Shown here: positions 26,113 to 35,632 of the stretch, one piece after another
Numbering within the stretch: position 1 is the first letter of the stretch
Layout of the letters: every line of letters starts with the position of its first letter
NCBI RefSeq assembly: GCF_001542625.1
Contig: NZ_CP016279.1
Location: forward strand, 744,001-808,000
Length of the DNA: 64,000 nt
Origin: Streptomyces griseochromogenes
GTDB taxonomy: Bacteria > Actinomycetota > Actinomycetes > Streptomycetales > Streptomycetaceae
Direction of reading: 5' to 3'
The notes under the pieces: generated by a model
Databases searched by the model: none
What the model saw: the letters and a program-made list of their open reading frames with translations, nothing else
What the model was told of the DNA's origin: nothing
Program-made: the position numbers and the translations under genes

Positions 26113-26637
26113 TCACCGAATGTCGTTGCCGTCGAAGGCGAGCCGGAAGCAGAGGGCTTCCTCCTCCAGCGTGGGATGGATGTAGCTCCGCGCCTGCTTC
26201 ATGCCGAGTCGCCGGGTCACCGCGATCGACCGCTCGTTGCCCGGCCGGACCATCGCCACGACGCCCGGCACGCCCGCCGCCCGGACCCGGTCGAGCGTCT
26301 CGCGCGCGGCCGCGGTGACATATCCCTTGCCCCAGTGCGCCCGGCCGAGCCGCCAGCCGATCTCGATCTCGCCGACCGGACCCCAGGCGGGCGGCCAGGG
26401 CTGGGCGCCGGTGAAGCCGATGACCTCGCCCGCCTCGTCGAGCATGGTCCACAGGCAGAAGCCGTGCTCCGCGTCGTGCCGCCGCTGGCGCGCCGTGAGT
26501 TCCTCGTAGACGGACAGCTCCGCCGGCCTGCCGCCGTAGAACTCCATGACCTCGGGGTCGGCGAAGAGCCTGTGCCAGGCGAACGCGTCCTCGTCGGTGG
26601 GCACACGCAGCCGTACTACGGGGAGAGTTCTGTTCAC
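26113..26637 (-). CDS. GNAT-family N-acetyltransferase (RimJ/RimL-like)
   Basis: 174 residues from a GTG at 26637 preceded by GAAGGG; the frame extends upstream across the promoter of the divergent gene, so the shorter start is preferred. The fold of the RimJ/RimL subgroup is visible: LRVPTDEDAFAWHRLFADPE at the start, GEIEIGWRLGRAHWGKGYVTEA-like acetyl-CoA loop (GRAHWGKGYVTAAARETLD), then VVAMVRPGNERSIAVTRRLGM. It would acetylate a protein N-terminus or small amine. The substrate cannot be inferred. Confidence 0.88.
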   Translation of the reverse strand: MNRTLPVVRLRVPTDEDAFAWHRLFADPEVMEFYGGRPAELSVYEELTARQRRHDAEHGFCLWTMLDEAGEVIGFTGAQPWPPAWGPVGEIEIGWRLGRAHWGKGYVTAAARETLDRVRAAGVPGVVAMVRPGNERSIAVTRRLGMKQARSYIHPTLEEEALCFRLAFDGNDIR

Positions 26638-26673
26638 GGGGCAGCCCTTCAGCCGGTGATCAATTCTGCTGAA

Positions 26674-26679
26674 TAGACT
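26674..26679 (+). promoter_or_regulatory. Candidate -10 box for the geranylgeranyl-reductase-type gene
   Basis: TAGACT fits TANNNT. Transcription from it would begin around 26685, just inside an ATG at 26684 that could otherwise extend the gene. This supports use of the GTG at 26735, which has its own GGGGAG. Confidence 0.35.
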
Positions 26680-26734
26680 GCCCATGTCCAGTGCCGGTCG
26701 GCACGCAGATTTCGAGCCTTGGGGAGATCCCGCC

Positions 26735-28018
26735 GTGACCGAGCCCCTCTCCGACCACACCGCCGATGTGATCGTCGTCGGCGCGGGGCCAGCCGGCTCC
26801 ACCACCGCCTACCACCTCGCCAAGGCCGGACTCGACGTCCTCCTGCTGGAGAAGACCGAGTTCCCGCGGGAGAAGGTCTGCGGCGACGGCCTCACCCCAC
26901 GCGCGGTCAAGCAGCTCGTGGCCATGGGCATCGACATTTCCGAAGAGGCCGGCTGGCTGCGCAACAAGGGCCTGCGCATCATCGGCGGCGGCTCCCGGCT
27001 CCAGCTGGACTGGCCGGATCTCGCCGCCTACCCGAACTACGGACTCGTCCGCAAGCGCGACGACTTCGACGAGCAGCTCGCCCGTAACGCCCAGAAGGCC
27101 GGCGCCCGCCTGTACGAGCGCTGCAACGTCTCCGGCCCCGTCATCGACGACCGCACCGGCCGTATCACCGGCGTGACGGCCAAACTCGGCGAGGAGAAGC
27201 GCGAGGTCACCTTCCACGCGCCGCTCGTCGTCGCCGCCGACGGCAACTCCACCCGCCTGTCCCTCGCCATGGGCCTGCACCGCCGCGAGGACCGCCCGAT
27301 GGGCGTCGCGGTGCGCACGTACTTCACCTCCCCGCGCCACGACGACGACTACCTGGAGTCCTGGCTGGAGCTGTGGGACCGCCGCGGCCCCCAGGACCGT
27401 CTGCTGCCCGGCTACGGCTGGATCTTCGGCATGGGCGACGGCACCTCCAACGTGGGCCTCGGCGTGCTCAACACCTCCGCCGCCTTCAAGGAGCTGGACT
27501 GGCGCGAGATCCTCAAGGCCTGGTGCGCCTCCATGCCCGAGGACTGGGGCTACACCCCGGAGAACATGACGGGCCCGATCCGCGGCGCCGCCCTGCCCAT
27601 GGCCTTCAACCGCCAGCCGCACTACACGCGCGGATTGCTTCTGGTGGGCGACGCCGGCGGCCTGGTGAACCCCTTCAACGGCGAGGGCATCGCCTATGCC
27701 ATGGAGTCCGGCCAGATCGCCGCCGACGTCATCGTCCAGGCCCACGCGCGGGCCACGCCCGCCCAGCGCGAGATCGCTCTCCAGCGCTACCCGCGCGTCC
27801 TCAAGGACACCTACGGCGGCTACTACACGCTCGGCCGTGCCTTCGTGAAGCTCATCGGCAACCCGAAGGTCATGCAGATCGCCGCCCAGCGCGGTCTGAC
27901 CCATCCGATGCTGATGAAGTTCACCCTGAAGCTGCTGGCGAACCTCACCGACCCGACGGGCGGCGACGCGATGGACCGCATCATCAACGGCCTCAGCAAG
28001 GTGGCTCCGAAGGCGTAG
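26735..28018 (+). CDS. Geranylgeranyl-reductase-family FAD oxidoreductase, probable menaquinone side-chain reductase
   Basis: 427 residues from the GTG at 26735 with GGGGAG 8 nt upstream. The FAD-binding Rossmann motif VIVVGAGPAGSTTAYHLAKA opens the protein, LLEKTEFPREKVCGDGLTPR follows (the P-x-x-K-x-C-G-G-like signature of this family), and VGDAGGLVNPFNGEGIAYAM near 320 is the second FAD motif. Related mycobacterial MenJ saturates one isoprene unit of menaquinone. Its place beside the mqn/menG genes and just before nuo suggests the same role here, but the family also handles archaeal and phytyl lipids. Confidence 0.85.
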   Translation: MTEPLSDHTADVIVVGAGPAGSTTAYHLAKAGLDVLLLEKTEFPREKVCGDGLTPRAVKQLVAMGIDISEEAGWLRNKGLRIIGGGSRLQLDWPDLAAYPNYGLVRKRDDFDEQLARNAQKAGARLYERCNVSGPVIDDRTGRITGVTAKLGEEKREVTFHAPLVVAADGNSTRLSLAMGLHRREDRPMGVAVRTYFTSPRHDDDYLESWLELWDRRGPQDRLLPGYGWIFGMGDGTSNVGLGVLNTSAAFKELDWREILKAWCASMPEDWGYTPENMTGPIRGAALPMAFNRQPHYTRGLLLVGDAGGLVNPFNGEGIAYAMESGQIAADVIVQAHARATPAQREIALQRYPRVLKDTYGGYYTLGRAFVKLIGNPKVMQIAAQRGLTHPMLMKFTLKLLANLTDPTGGDAMDRIINGLSKVAPKA

Positions 28019-28085
28019 CGCCTCGAAGGAGCGCGCGGGGTCGTACTTGACGTGCGGCTACCGCCGCAGGGGCGCGACCAGCCAC

Positions 28086-28116
28086 GATGGCGCCGCAGAC
28101 GTACGACGGCGCCATC
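28086..28116. terminator. Hairpin terminator between convergent genes
   Basis: GATGGCGCCG (28086-28095) pairs perfectly with CGGCGCCATC (28107-28116) around an 11-nt loop. It lies between the reductase gene and the convergent deformylase gene. Confidence 0.75.
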
Positions 28117-28137
28117 GCGGCTCCACCGGCGCAGCGC

Positions 28138-28764
28138 TTACGCCGGGCTCAGCTTCTCGGCCCTGGCGGCCCGGCGGGCGAACACCTCGTCCCGCCGGTC
28201 CGCCATCTGCCGCAGCGCGTCCTTTTTCTCCCGCTTGGCGAGCCGGTCCAGGTAGATGTACCCGTTGGTGTGGTCGGTCTCGTGCGCGAGGCAGCGGGCG
28301 AAGTAGCCGGTGCCCTCGATGACGAGCGGATCGCCGTCCTTGTCCTGCCCGCGCACGACGGCCCGCTCCGGCCGCGGAACGGCCATCACGGCGCCCGGCA
28401 CCGACAGGCACCCCTCGCCCTCGTCGATCAGCCGGCGCCCGGCCGTGGCGGACTCCAGTACAGGATTAATGATGTGTCCGACATGCCGGATTCCATCGTC
28501 ATCGGGGCAGTCGTACACGAACATACGCAGATCGACACCGACCTGATTCGCCGCCAGTCCCGCTCCCTCGGCGACATACATGGTGAGGAACATGTCGTCG
28601 ATGAGCGCGGCGAGGTCGGGCCCGAACTCCGTGACGTCCCGGCACGGCTTGTGCAGGACCTCCTCGCCGACCTCGGTGATCCGGCGCACCGCACCGCGCC
28701 CGGCCTCGGGGGCGTGACGCGGGTAGTGGTCGGCGGGGCTTCCCTGGACGAACACGCGTGGCAT
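28138..28764 (-). CDS. def: Peptide deformylase
   Basis: 208 residues; the ATG follows GAAGGAG. All three catalytic motifs are present: GAGLAANQVGV near residue 68 (motif 1), EGCLSVPG near 115 (metal Cys) and CLAHETDHTNG near 157 (HExxH, two metal His and catalytic Glu). The enzyme removes the formyl group from nascent proteins. Streptomyces genomes carry several def genes; this one has a roughly 25-residue N-terminal extension and a charged C-terminal helix, and is not paired with fmt. Confidence 0.95.
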   Translation of the reverse strand: MPRVFVQGSPADHYPRHAPEAGRGAVRRITEVGEEVLHKPCRDVTEFGPDLAALIDDMFLTMYVAEGAGLAANQVGVDLRMFVYDCPDDDGIRHVGHIINPVLESATAGRRLIDEGEGCLSVPGAVMAVPRPERAVVRGQDKDGDPLVIEGTGYFARCLAHETDHTNGYIYLDRLAKREKKDALRQMADRRDEVFARRAARAEKLSPA

Positions 28765-28916
28765 CGCGCTGTCTCCTTCGCTCGTGGACGGACCGCCGAG
28801 CGGCGGCCCGGACCACAGAGCATGCCAGGGAGGGCGCGGAGCGCGTCAGGGAAGGCGCCAGGGCCGCTGCCTCCGGGAGACTGCGGCCCTACGCGCGTGA
28901 GAGGCGTGCTGAGCGC

Positions 28917-29738
28917 TCAGAGCACCCGCACGGCGCCGGTCGGCGGGTCGTACGACAGCGGGTGCTCCCCGACGCCGCTGGAGGGGTTCTGCGCGCCGAC
29001 GAACATGCCGTCGCCCACGTACACCGCCACGTGGTACGCGCTGCCCGCGCTGCCCCAGTACAGGATGTCGCCCGGCTGCAGGTTGCTCAGCGACACCGGG
29101 GTGCCGGCCGTCGACTGGTCCTGGGAGACGCGCGGCAGGCTGATGCCCACCTGCTTGAAGGCCGTCTGCACGAGGCCGGAGCAGTCGTAGGCGGAGGGGC
29201 CGGTGGCGCCGGAGACGTACGCCTTGCCGATCTGCGCCTTCACGAAGGAGATGACGGCGGCGGCCGAACCGGTCGCCGTGGACGTGCTCGTCGACGTGCT
29301 GGTGGAGGTGTCGGTGCTCGCCTTGGTGGAGAGCGTCGTCCGCTCCGCGTTGCGCGAGGCGCGCGCGGCGGCCTCCTTGCGGGCGGCCTCCTGGGCCTTC
29401 TTCTTGGCCTCCGCCGCCTTCTGCTTCGCGTCCGCGAGGTCCGCCTTGGCCTGCTTCGCGGCGTTTGCGGCGGCCTGGTCGCGCTCGGCCTGCAGCTGGT
29501 AGTTCGCGGCAGCCTGCTGCGTGGCGTCCGCGGACTGGGCGACCTGAGCGGCCAGGTCGGCCGTCAGGGTGGGCAGTTCGAGGGTCTGCGTCACCGGCTC
29601 GGACGCGTTCGCCGAGCCGGACGCCCCGGCGACTGCCAGGGAGCTGAGGACGCCACCGGCAACTCCAGCCCGCACGGCGATGGTCGACGCGCTGCGGCGG
29701 GGCTTCCGGTGGCTGCGTATGTGAGCGGTGTGGGACAT
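28917..29738 (-). CDS. Secreted NlpC/P60 (C40) cell-wall hydrolase
   Basis: 273 residues from the ATG at 29738 (MSHTAHIRSHRKPRR); a frame continues upstream but would add a charged extension before the signal peptide. A signal sequence spans residues about 16-46 (VRAGVAGGVLSSLAVAGASG, then ANA). Residues about 60-135 are an Ala/Gln/Lys-rich coiled coil, followed by a Thr/Ser linker. The C-terminal NlpC/P60 domain has the catalytic Cys in YDCSGLVQTAF and the His in AYHVAVYVGDG. It should cut peptide cross-links in peptidoglycan. Upstream lies a large gene-free region with palindromes. Confidence 0.9.
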   Translation of the reverse strand: MSHTAHIRSHRKPRRSASTIAVRAGVAGGVLSSLAVAGASGSANASEPVTQTLELPTLTADLAAQVAQSADATQQAAANYQLQAERDQAAANAAKQAKADLADAKQKAAEAKKKAQEAARKEAAARASRNAERTTLSTKASTDTSTSTSTSTSTATGSAAAVISFVKAQIGKAYVSGATGPSAYDCSGLVQTAFKQVGISLPRVSQDQSTAGTPVSLSNLQPGDILYWGSAGSAYHVAVYVGDGMFVGAQNPSSGVGEHPLSYDPPTGAVRVL

Positions 29739-29868
29739 GGGGATAACCGGTACCAGGTGCTCCTTCATATCTTCAAGAAACGTGTGCTGCGCCACAGTTG
29801 TTCAATCGAGACCTCGAAGCCCCGGCGTGTCACTCTTTATTGACGCCGTAACGGACATTACGGACGCC

Positions 29869-29890
29869 CGTGATCAAGGCCTTGATCACG
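29869..29890. promoter_or_regulatory. Perfect 22-bp palindrome upstream of the NlpC/P60 gene
   Basis: CGTGATCAAGG and CCTTGATCACG are adjacent perfect inverted halves. A smaller inverted repeat CGTAA (29847-29851)/TTACG (29858-29862) lies beside it on the hydrolase side. Either an operator or a small hairpin is possible; the position 130 bp upstream of the start suits an operator. Confidence 0.55.
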
Positions 29891-30286
29891 GTCTTTGATC
29901 ATTACGTCCGAATTGCCCCGCGTCTACCACTGGTTTGGGTGGATGGCCAAGCCCGGTTCTCAGACCGCTCTCATGGATGTGGCGGAGGTCACGGAACGGT
30001 TACCGGAAGGGCGGCGTCCCGCGCGGATGGGAGTTCGTGAACGCGTGCACGCGCCAGACGGTGTCCACACCCCGCCCCGGACCTACCCCTGATGTGTGAA
30101 CGCGCTCCACTATCAGGGCGTCATGTCCGACGCCAATTTGCATGCAATGGAAGTCTCTTGATATTGAGACGCCCCTTCCGGCCTGCGATGACGAGCGAAA
30201 ATGTCACTTATGGTGATCACCTGAACGCTTCGCGTATGAAGATCACCCATCATCCGACTTCATGATCCTTCGTCAGGTGGTGGAGA

Positions 30287-30323
30287 TCACAAAGCTTGTG
30301 TAATACCCCGTGTCGCAGATCAC
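30287..30323. promoter_or_regulatory. Two GTG-N6-ATCAC sites upstream of nuo
   Basis: GTG at 30287 with ATCAC at 30296, and GTG at 30310 with ATCAC at 30319, have identical internal spacing and are 23 bp apart, about two helical turns. The pattern is one base away from the GTG-N6-GNCAC site described for Streptomyces Crp. Binding by Crp is a guess. Confidence 0.35.
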
Positions 30324-30336
30324 AGAGTGGCGGGCA

Positions 30337-30342
30337 TAAGAT
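30337..30342 (+). promoter_or_regulatory. Candidate -10 box of the nuo operon
   Basis: TAAGAT fits TANNNT, 140 bp before nuoA, and would start transcription near 30349, placing the Rex-type site at about +10 to +25. No good -35 is visible. Confidence 0.35.
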
Positions 30343-30358
30343 GCGAGGCAGTTGGGCT

Positions 30359-30374
30359 TGTGACCTGCTTCACA
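30359..30374. promoter_or_regulatory. Rex-type operator upstream of nuoA
   Basis: TGTGACCTGCTTCACA matches the TGTGA-N6-TCACA palindrome at every fixed position and the described Streptomyces Rex operator (TGTGAAC...GTTCACA) at most others. Rex represses respiratory genes when NADH/NAD+ is low. The location between the proposed promoter and nuoA suits repression of complex I synthesis. A partial second site (TGTGAACGCGCTCCAC) is near 30095. Confidence 0.6.
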
Positions 30375-30482
30375 TGTTCTCGATCTTCGCCTGGGGCGAG
30401 CGGGGTTCGTGGGGCCGGTGAGGCGGGTGTGAGCCCAGTGCAACCGCCACCAGTCAGTGCCGACTGAGAGGAGCGAGGAGCG

Positions 30483-30842
30483 GTGAACGCGTATGCGCCC
30501 ATCCTCGTACTGGGAGCCCTCGGGGCAGGCTTTGCGATCTTCTCCGTGGTCATGGCCACGCTGATCGGTCCGAAGCGGTACAACCGCGCCAAACTCGAGG
30601 CCTACGAGTGCGGCATCGAGCCGACCCCCACGCCGGCCGGCGGCGGGCGCTTCCCCATCAAGTACTACCTGACGGCGATGCTCTTCATCGTCTTCGACAT
30701 CGAGATCGTCTTCCTCTACCCCTGGGCCGTCACCTTCGACGCCCTGGGGATCTTCGGGCTCGTGGAGATGCTGCTCTTCGTGCTCACCGTCTTCGTCGCG
30801 TACGCGTACGTATGGCGGCGCGGCGGCCTGGAATGGGACTGA
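30483..30842 (+). CDS. nuoA: NADH-quinone oxidoreductase subunit A
   Basis: 119 residues from a GTG with GAGGAGCG upstream. Three membrane spans flank the conserved loop KLEAYECGIEP, whose Cys lies in the quinone-site loop of complex I, and FPIKYYLTAMLFIVFDIEIVF marks the second helix region. First gene of the 14-gene operon; nuoB follows after 15 bp. Confidence 0.97.
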   Translation: MNAYAPILVLGALGAGFAIFSVVMATLIGPKRYNRAKLEAYECGIEPTPTPAGGGRFPIKYYLTAMLFIVFDIEIVFLYPWAVTFDALGIFGLVEMLLFVLTVFVAYAYVWRRGGLEWD

Positions 30843-30857
30843 GGGGCCTTTAGAGAC

Positions 30858-31412
30858 ATGGGACTCGAAGAAAAGCTGCCGAGCGGCTTCCTGCTGACCA
30901 CCGTCGAGCAGGCCGCGGGCTGGGTGCGCAAGGCGTCCGTCTTCCCGGCCACCTTCGGCCTTGCCTGCTGCGCCATCGAGATGATGACCACCGGCGCCGG
31001 GCGCTACGACCTCGCCCGCTTCGGCATGGAGGTCTTCCGCGGCTCGCCGCGCCAGGCGGACCTGATGATCGTCGCCGGCCGGGTCAGCCAGAAGATGGCG
31101 CCGGTACTGAGGCAGGTCTACGACCAGATGCCCAACCCGAAATGGGTGATCTCCATGGGTGTCTGCGCCTCCTCGGGCGGCATGTTCAACAACTACGCGA
31201 TCGTCCAGGGCGTCGACCACATCGTCCCGGTCGACATCTATCTCCCCGGCTGCCCGCCCCGGCCCGAGATGCTGATGGACGCCATCCTCAAGCTCCACCA
31301 CAAGATCCAGACCTCCAAGCTCGGCGTGAACGCCGAGGAGGCGGCCCGCGAGGCGGAGGAGGCGGCGCTCAAGGCCCTGCCCACGATCGAGATGAAGGGG
31401 CTGCTGCAGTGA
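30858..31412 (+). CDS. nuoB: NADH-quinone oxidoreductase subunit B
   Basis: 184 residues. It carries the N2 cluster nearest the quinone site: adjacent Cys in LACCAIEMM near residue 38, GVCASSGG near 102 and GCPPRPE near 133. It is peripheral on the inner face of the membrane. Its stop overlaps the nuoC GTG by 4 bp. Confidence 0.97.
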   Translation: MGLEEKLPSGFLLTTVEQAAGWVRKASVFPATFGLACCAIEMMTTGAGRYDLARFGMEVFRGSPRQADLMIVAGRVSQKMAPVLRQVYDQMPNPKWVISMGVCASSGGMFNNYAIVQGVDHIVPVDIYLPGCPPRPEMLMDAILKLHHKIQTSKLGVNAEEAAREAEEAALKALPTIEMKGLLQ

Positions 31413-32173
31413 GCGACGCGAACGGCACCAACGGCGCGAACGGCTCCGCGAACGGGGTGAACCCCGAGAAGGACCTCGCCGCCTCCAACCTCCCCGGCCA
31501 GCGCGGCCAGGGCGGCGAGGAGATCCGCGTCCAGCGCGGCATGTTCGGCGCCAACAACGGCGGCGACACCTCCGGCTATGGCGGTCTCGTCCGCTCGGTC
31601 CGGCTACCGGGACCGGCGAGCCGGCCCTACGGCGGCTGGTTCGACGAGGTCGCCGACGAGCTGGAGGGCGCCCTGGAGGAGCAGGGACTCCTCCCCGAGA
31701 ACGCCGTCGAGAAGACGGTCGTCGACCGCGGCGAGCTCACCTTCCACATCGAACGTGAGCACCTGGTCCGCATCGCCCGCACCCTGCGCGACGACCCGGC
31801 CCTGCGGTTCGAGCTGTGCACCGGCGTCAGCGGTGTCCACTACCCGCAGGACAAGGGCCGCGAGCTGCACGCCGTCTACCACCTGCGCTCGATCACCCAC
31901 AACCGGCTGATCCGCCTCGAGGTGAGCGCCCCCGACAGCGACCCGCGCATCCCGTCCCTGGTCTCCGTCTATCCGACCAACGACTGGCACGAGCGCGAGA
32001 CCTACGACTTCTTCGGGATCGTCTTCGACGGTCACCCGGCCCTGACGCGGATCATGATGCCGGACGACTGGCAGGGCCATCCGCAGCGCAAGGACTACCC
32101 CCTCGGCGGCGTTCCCGTCGAGTACAAGGGCGCCCAGATCCCGGCTCCGGACCAGCGGAGGTCGTACTCGTGA
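31409..32173 (+). CDS. nuoC: NADH-quinone oxidoreductase subunit C
   Basis: 254 residues from the GTG overlapping nuoB. The 30-kDa subunit signature is near the C-terminus: [19 protein letters not shown] and [16 protein letters not shown]. An N-terminal extension of about 60 Gly/Asn/Ala-rich residues ([12 protein letters not shown]) is longer than in E. coli-type NuoC and looks disordered, as in other actinobacteria. It docks on NuoD in the connecting module. Confidence 0.96.
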   Translation: MSDANGTNGANGSANGVNPEKDLAASNLPGQRGQGGEEIRVQRGMFGANNGGDTSGYGGLVRSVRLPGPASRPYGGWFDEVADELEGALEEQGLLPENAVEKTVVDRGELTFHIEREHLVRIARTLRDDPALRFELCTGVSGVHYPQDKGRELHAVYHLRSITHNRLIRLEVSAPDSDPRIPSLVSVYPTNDWHERETYDFFGIVFDGHPALTRIMMPDDWQGHPQRKDYPLGGVPVEYKGAQIPAPDQRRSYS

Positions 32174-33510
32174 GCACGCAGTCAGCATCCGCGGCCTCGG
32201 CCGCTTCGGCGCGCGAGACCACCGAGGGCACCGTATATACGGTCACCGGTGGCGACTGGGACGAGGTCGTCCAGTCCGCGGCCCGCGCCGACGACGAGCG
32301 CATCGTCGTCAACATGGGGCCCCAGCATCCCTCCACCCACGGGGTGCTCCGCCTGATCCTGGAGATCGAGGGCGAGACGGTCACCGAGGCCCGCTGCGGC
32401 ATCGGCTATCTGCACACCGGCATCGAGAAGAACCTCGAGTTCCGTACGTGGACGCAGGGCACCACCTTCGTCACGCGCATGGACTACCTCACGTCGTTCT
32501 TCAACGAGACCGCCTACTGTCTCGCCGTCGAGAAGCTCCTCGGCATCGAGGACCAGATCACCGAACGCGCCAAGATCATCCGAGTGCTCCTGATGGAGCT
32601 GAACCGGATGTCCTCCCACCTGGTGTGCATCGCCACCGGCGGCATGGAACTGGGCGCCACCACGATCATGATCTACGGATTCCGTGATCGTGAAATGATT
32701 CTCGACATCTACGAGCTCATCACGGGCCTGCGCATGAACCACGCGTACATCCGGCCCGGAGGACTCGCTCAGGACCTCCCGCCCGGCGCGGTGGACCAGA
32801 TCCGCGAGTTCGTGAAGAAGATGAAGAAGAACCTCCCGGAGTACGACAAGCTCGCCACCGGGAACCCCATCTTCAAGGCCCGCATGCAGGACATCGGCTA
32901 CCTCGACCTGGCCGGCTGCATGGCCCTCGGCGCGACCGGCCCGATCCTGCGCTCCACGGGCCTGCCCCACGACCTGCGCAAGACACAGCCGTACTGCGAC
33001 TACGAGACGTACGACTTCGACGTCCCGACCGCCGACAGCTGCGACGCCTACGGCCGCTTCCTGGTCCGCCTGGAGGAGATGCGCCAGTCGCTCGGGATCG
33101 TCGAGCAGTGCCTGGACCGGCTCCAGCCCGGCCCCGTCATGGTCGCCGACAAGAAGATCGCCTGGCCCGCCCAGCTCGCCCTGGGGCCGGACGGCCTCGG
33201 CAACTCCCTCGACCACATCAAGAAGATCATGGGCACCTCCATGGAGGCCCTGATCCACCACTTCAAGCTGGTCACCGAGGGCTTCCGGGTTCCGCCGGGA
33301 CAGGCCTACGCGGCCGTCGAGTCACCCAAGGGCGAGCTCGGGGTGCACGCCGTCTCCGACGGCGGCACCCGCCCCTACCGGGTCCACTTCCGCGACCCGT
33401 CCTTCACCAACCTGCAGGCCATGGCGGCGATGTGCGAGGGCGGCCAGGTCGCCGACGTCATCGTCGCCGTCGCGTCCATCGACCCCGTGATGGGAGGCGT
33501 CGACCGGTGA
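32170..33510 (+). CDS. nuoD: NADH-quinone oxidoreductase subunit D
   Basis: 446 residues from a GTG overlapping nuoC by 4 bp. The 49-kDa subunit hallmarks are [14 protein letters not shown] near residue 50 (quinone-site His), [10 protein letters not shown], and the C-terminal [16 protein letters not shown] and DPVMGGVDR. It forms the quinone chamber with NuoB. An Ala/Ser-rich N-terminal leader of about 20 residues precedes the conserved part. Confidence 0.97.
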   Translation: MSTQSASAASAASARETTEGTVYTVTGGDWDEVVQSAARADDERIVVNMGPQHPSTHGVLRLILEIEGETVTEARCGIGYLHTGIEKNLEFRTWTQGTTFVTRMDYLTSFFNETAYCLAVEKLLGIEDQITERAKIIRVLLMELNRMSSHLVCIATGGMELGATTIMIYGFRDREMILDIYELITGLRMNHAYIRPGGLAQDLPPGAVDQIREFVKKMKKNLPEYDKLATGNPIFKARMQDIGYLDLAGCMALGATGPILRSTGLPHDLRKTQPYCDYETYDFDVPTADSCDAYGRFLVRLEEMRQSLGIVEQCLDRLQPGPVMVADKKIAWPAQLALGPDGLGNSLDHIKKIMGTSMEALIHHFKLVTEGFRVPPGQAYAAVESPKGELGVHAVSDGGTRPYRVHFRDPSFTNLQAMAAMCEGGQVADVIVAVASIDPVMGGVDR

Positions 33511-34289
33511 CCACCTCTTCTTCGCAGCGGGGCGTCAGCCTGGGCATGCCCGAACTGCCCGCGCCCGCCTACCCGGACGACGTCCGGGCCCGGCTGGAGG
33601 CGGACGCGCGCGAGGTGATCGCGCGCTACCCGGACTCCCGGTCCGCCCTGCTGCCGCTGCTCCACCTCGTGCAGTCCGAGGAGGGCCATGTCACGCGTAC
33701 CGGGATGCGGTTCTGCGCGGACATGCTGGGCCTGACCACGGCCGAGGTCACCGCGGTCGCCACCTTCTACACCATGTACCGGCGCAGGCAGTCCGGTGAC
33801 TACCAGGTGGGCGTGTGCACCAACACCCTGTGCGCGGTGATGGGCGGCGACGCGATCTTCGAGACCCTCCAGGAGCACTTGGGCGTCGGCAACGGCGAGA
33901 CCACCGACGACGGCAAGGTCACCCTGGAGCACATCGAGTGCAACGCGGCCTGCGACTTCGCGCCGGTCGTGATGGTCAACTGGGAGTTCTTCGACAACCA
34001 GACGCCGGGCAGTGCCAAACGCCTGGTCGACGATCTGCGCGCGGGACGGCCCGTCGAGCCCACGCGCGGGGCGCGGCTGTGCACCTTCAAGGAGACCGCG
34101 CGGATCCTGGCGGGCTTCCCCGACGAGCGGCCAGGGGCCGTCGAGGAGAGCGGCAGCGCGGGACCCGCTTCGCTGGTGGGCCTTCGCCTGGCAAGGGGAG
34201 AGGCCGCACCCGCGCGCGTGGTCCATCCGCGTGCCCAGGAACCTCAGGATGCGCCGTCCGCGGGCCAGGCCGAAGAGGAGGGGGAGTGA
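33507..34289 (+). CDS. nuoE: NADH-quinone oxidoreductase subunit E
   Basis: 260 residues from a GTG overlapping nuoD. The thioredoxin-like [2Fe-2S] (N1a) ligands are CTNTLC near residue 106 and [10 protein letters not shown] near 146. The body matches the usual 24-kDa subunit, but the C-terminus has about 70 extra residues rich in Ala, Gly and Glu, giving a longer protein than the typical 160-190. It belongs to the NADH dehydrogenase module with NuoF and NuoG. Confidence 0.96.
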   Translation: MTTSSSQRGVSLGMPELPAPAYPDDVRARLEADAREVIARYPDSRSALLPLLHLVQSEEGHVTRTGMRFCADMLGLTTAEVTAVATFYTMYRRRQSGDYQVGVCTNTLCAVMGGDAIFETLQEHLGVGNGETTDDGKVTLEHIECNAACDFAPVVMVNWEFFDNQTPGSAKRLVDDLRAGRPVEPTRGARLCTFKETARILAGFPDERPGAVEESGSAGPASLVGLRLARGEAAPARVVHPRAQEPQDAPSAGQAEEEGE

Positions 34290-35632
34290 TGACCGTGACC
34301 GAACTCAAGGACACCAGCCCCGAGAAGCTGCTCGCACCCGTGCTGTCGGCCTTCTGGGACGAGGACCGGTCCTGGACTCTGGACGTCTACCGGAGGCACG
34401 AGGGGTACGAGGGGCTGCGCAAGGCGCTCGCCATGTCGCCGGACGACGTGATCGCGTACGTCAAGGACTCCGGTCTGCGCGGGCGCGGTGGCGCGGGATT
34501 CCCGACCGGAATGAAGTGGCAGTTCATTCCGCAGGGTGATGGAAAACCGCACTATCTAGTTGTCAACGCCGACGAATCGGAGCCCGGGACCTGCAAGGAC
34601 ATCCCGCTCCTCTTCGCGAACCCGCATAGCCTCATCGAGGGCATGGTGATCGCGTGCTATGCCATCAGGTCGTCTCATGCCTTCATCTATCTGCGTGGTG
34701 AAGTCGTCCCCGTTCTGCGGCGGTTGCACGAGGCCGTGCGCGAGGCCTACGCGGCGGGCTACCTCGGCGAGAACGTCCTGGGCAGCGGACTCGACCTCGA
34801 ACTCACCGTGCACGCCGGCGCCGGCGCGTACATCTGCGGTGAGGAGACCGCACTGCTCGACTCGCTCGAAGGCCGCCGTGGTCAACCGCGGCTCCGTCCC
34901 CCCTTCCCTGCGGTGGAAGGCCTCTACGCCTGTCCGACTGTGGTGAATAACGTCGAATCGATCGCGTCAGTTCCCGCCATCCTGAAAAACGGCAAGGACT
35001 GGTTCAGGTCGATGGGGAGCGAGAAGTCGCCCGGCTTCACGCTCTACTCGCTCAGCGGTCACGTCGCGAGCCCCGGCCAGTACGAGGCGCCGCTCGGCAT
35101 CACACTCCGCCAGCTCCTCGACATGAGCGGCGGCATGCGGCCCGGGCACCGGCTCAAGTTCTGGACGCCGGGCGGCTCCTCGACGCCGATGTTCACCGAC
35201 GAGCACCTCGACGTCCCTCTTGATTACGAAGGAGTGGGTGCCGCGGGTTCCATGCTCGGCACGAAAGCCCTGCAGTGCTTCGACGAGACGACCTGCGTGG
35301 TGCGGGCGGTGACCCGCTGGACCGAGTTCTACGCCCACGAGTCCTGCGGCAAGTGCACGCCCTGCCGCGAAGGGACGTACTGGCTGGTGCAGTTGCTGCG
35401 GGACATCGAGGCCGGCAAGGGCGTCATGTCCGATCTCGACAAGCTGAACGACATCGCCGACAACATCAACGGCAAGTCCTTCTGCGCCCTCGGTGACGGC
35501 GCCGCATCCCCGATCTTCTCCTCGCTGAAGTACTTCCGCGAAGAGTACGAGCAGCACATCACGGGCCGGGGCTGCCCCTTCGACCCGGCCAAGTCGACGG
35601 CCTGGGCGGACCGCCCGGAGGTGAACGCATGA
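34289..35632 (+). CDS. nuoF: NADH-quinone oxidoreductase subunit F
   Basis: 447 residues; the ATG shares one base with the nuoE stop (TGATG). The NADH/FMN-binding segments are [16 protein letters not shown] near residue 62 and [19 protein letters not shown] near 175. The N3 [4Fe-4S] ligands are [12 protein letters not shown] near 353 with a later Cys in SFCALGD near 396. This subunit takes electrons from NADH. In this gene a few codons near 34530-34690 are less GC-biased than their surroundings. Confidence 0.97.
   Translation: MTVTELKDTSPEKLLAPVLSAFWDEDRSWTLDVYRRHEGYEGLRKALAMSPDDVIAYVKDSGLRGRGGAGFPTGMKWQFIPQGDGKPHYLVVNADESEPGTCKDIPLLFANPHSLIEGMVIACYAIRSSHAFIYLRGEVVPVLRRLHEAVREAYAAGYLGENVLGSGLDLELTVHAGAGAYICGEETALLDSLEGRRGQPRLRPPFPAVEGLYACPTVVNNVESIASVPAILKNGKDWFRSMGSEKSPGFTLYSLSGHVASPGQYEAPLGITLRQLLDMSGGMRPGHRLKFWTPGGSSTPMFTDEHLDVPLDYEGVGAAGSMLGTKALQCFDETTCVVRAVTRWTEFYAHESCGKCTPCREGTYWLVQLLRDIEAGKGVMSDLDKLNDIADNINGKSFCALGDGAASPIFSSLKYFREEYEQHITGRGCPFDPAKSTAWADRPEVNA

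Larger units (their letters stand above)
29739..30482. other. Gene-free control region between nlpC-type gene and nuoA
   Basis: 744 bp with no convincing gene on either strand and visibly lower G+C than the neighbours. It holds a perfect 22-bp palindrome near the hydrolase gene, four GATCAC words at 30215, 30241, 30295 and 30318 (the first inside the palindrome GGTGATCACC at 30212-30221), two GTG-N6-ATCAC sites, and a Rex-type operator just before nuoA. It should contain the promoters of both divergent units. Confidence 0.7.

Noticed and set aside
28860..28920. CTGAGCGCTCAG palindrome at the end of the NlpC/P60 gene as a terminator
   Set aside because: The stem is short (6 bp) and includes the stop codon, so it is probably chance.
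29739..30482. ydaO/c-di-AMP riboswitch, common before NlpC/P60 genes in Streptomyces
   Set aside because: I looked for the conserved core segments of that riboswitch on the minus strand and did not find them; the region holds palindromes instead.
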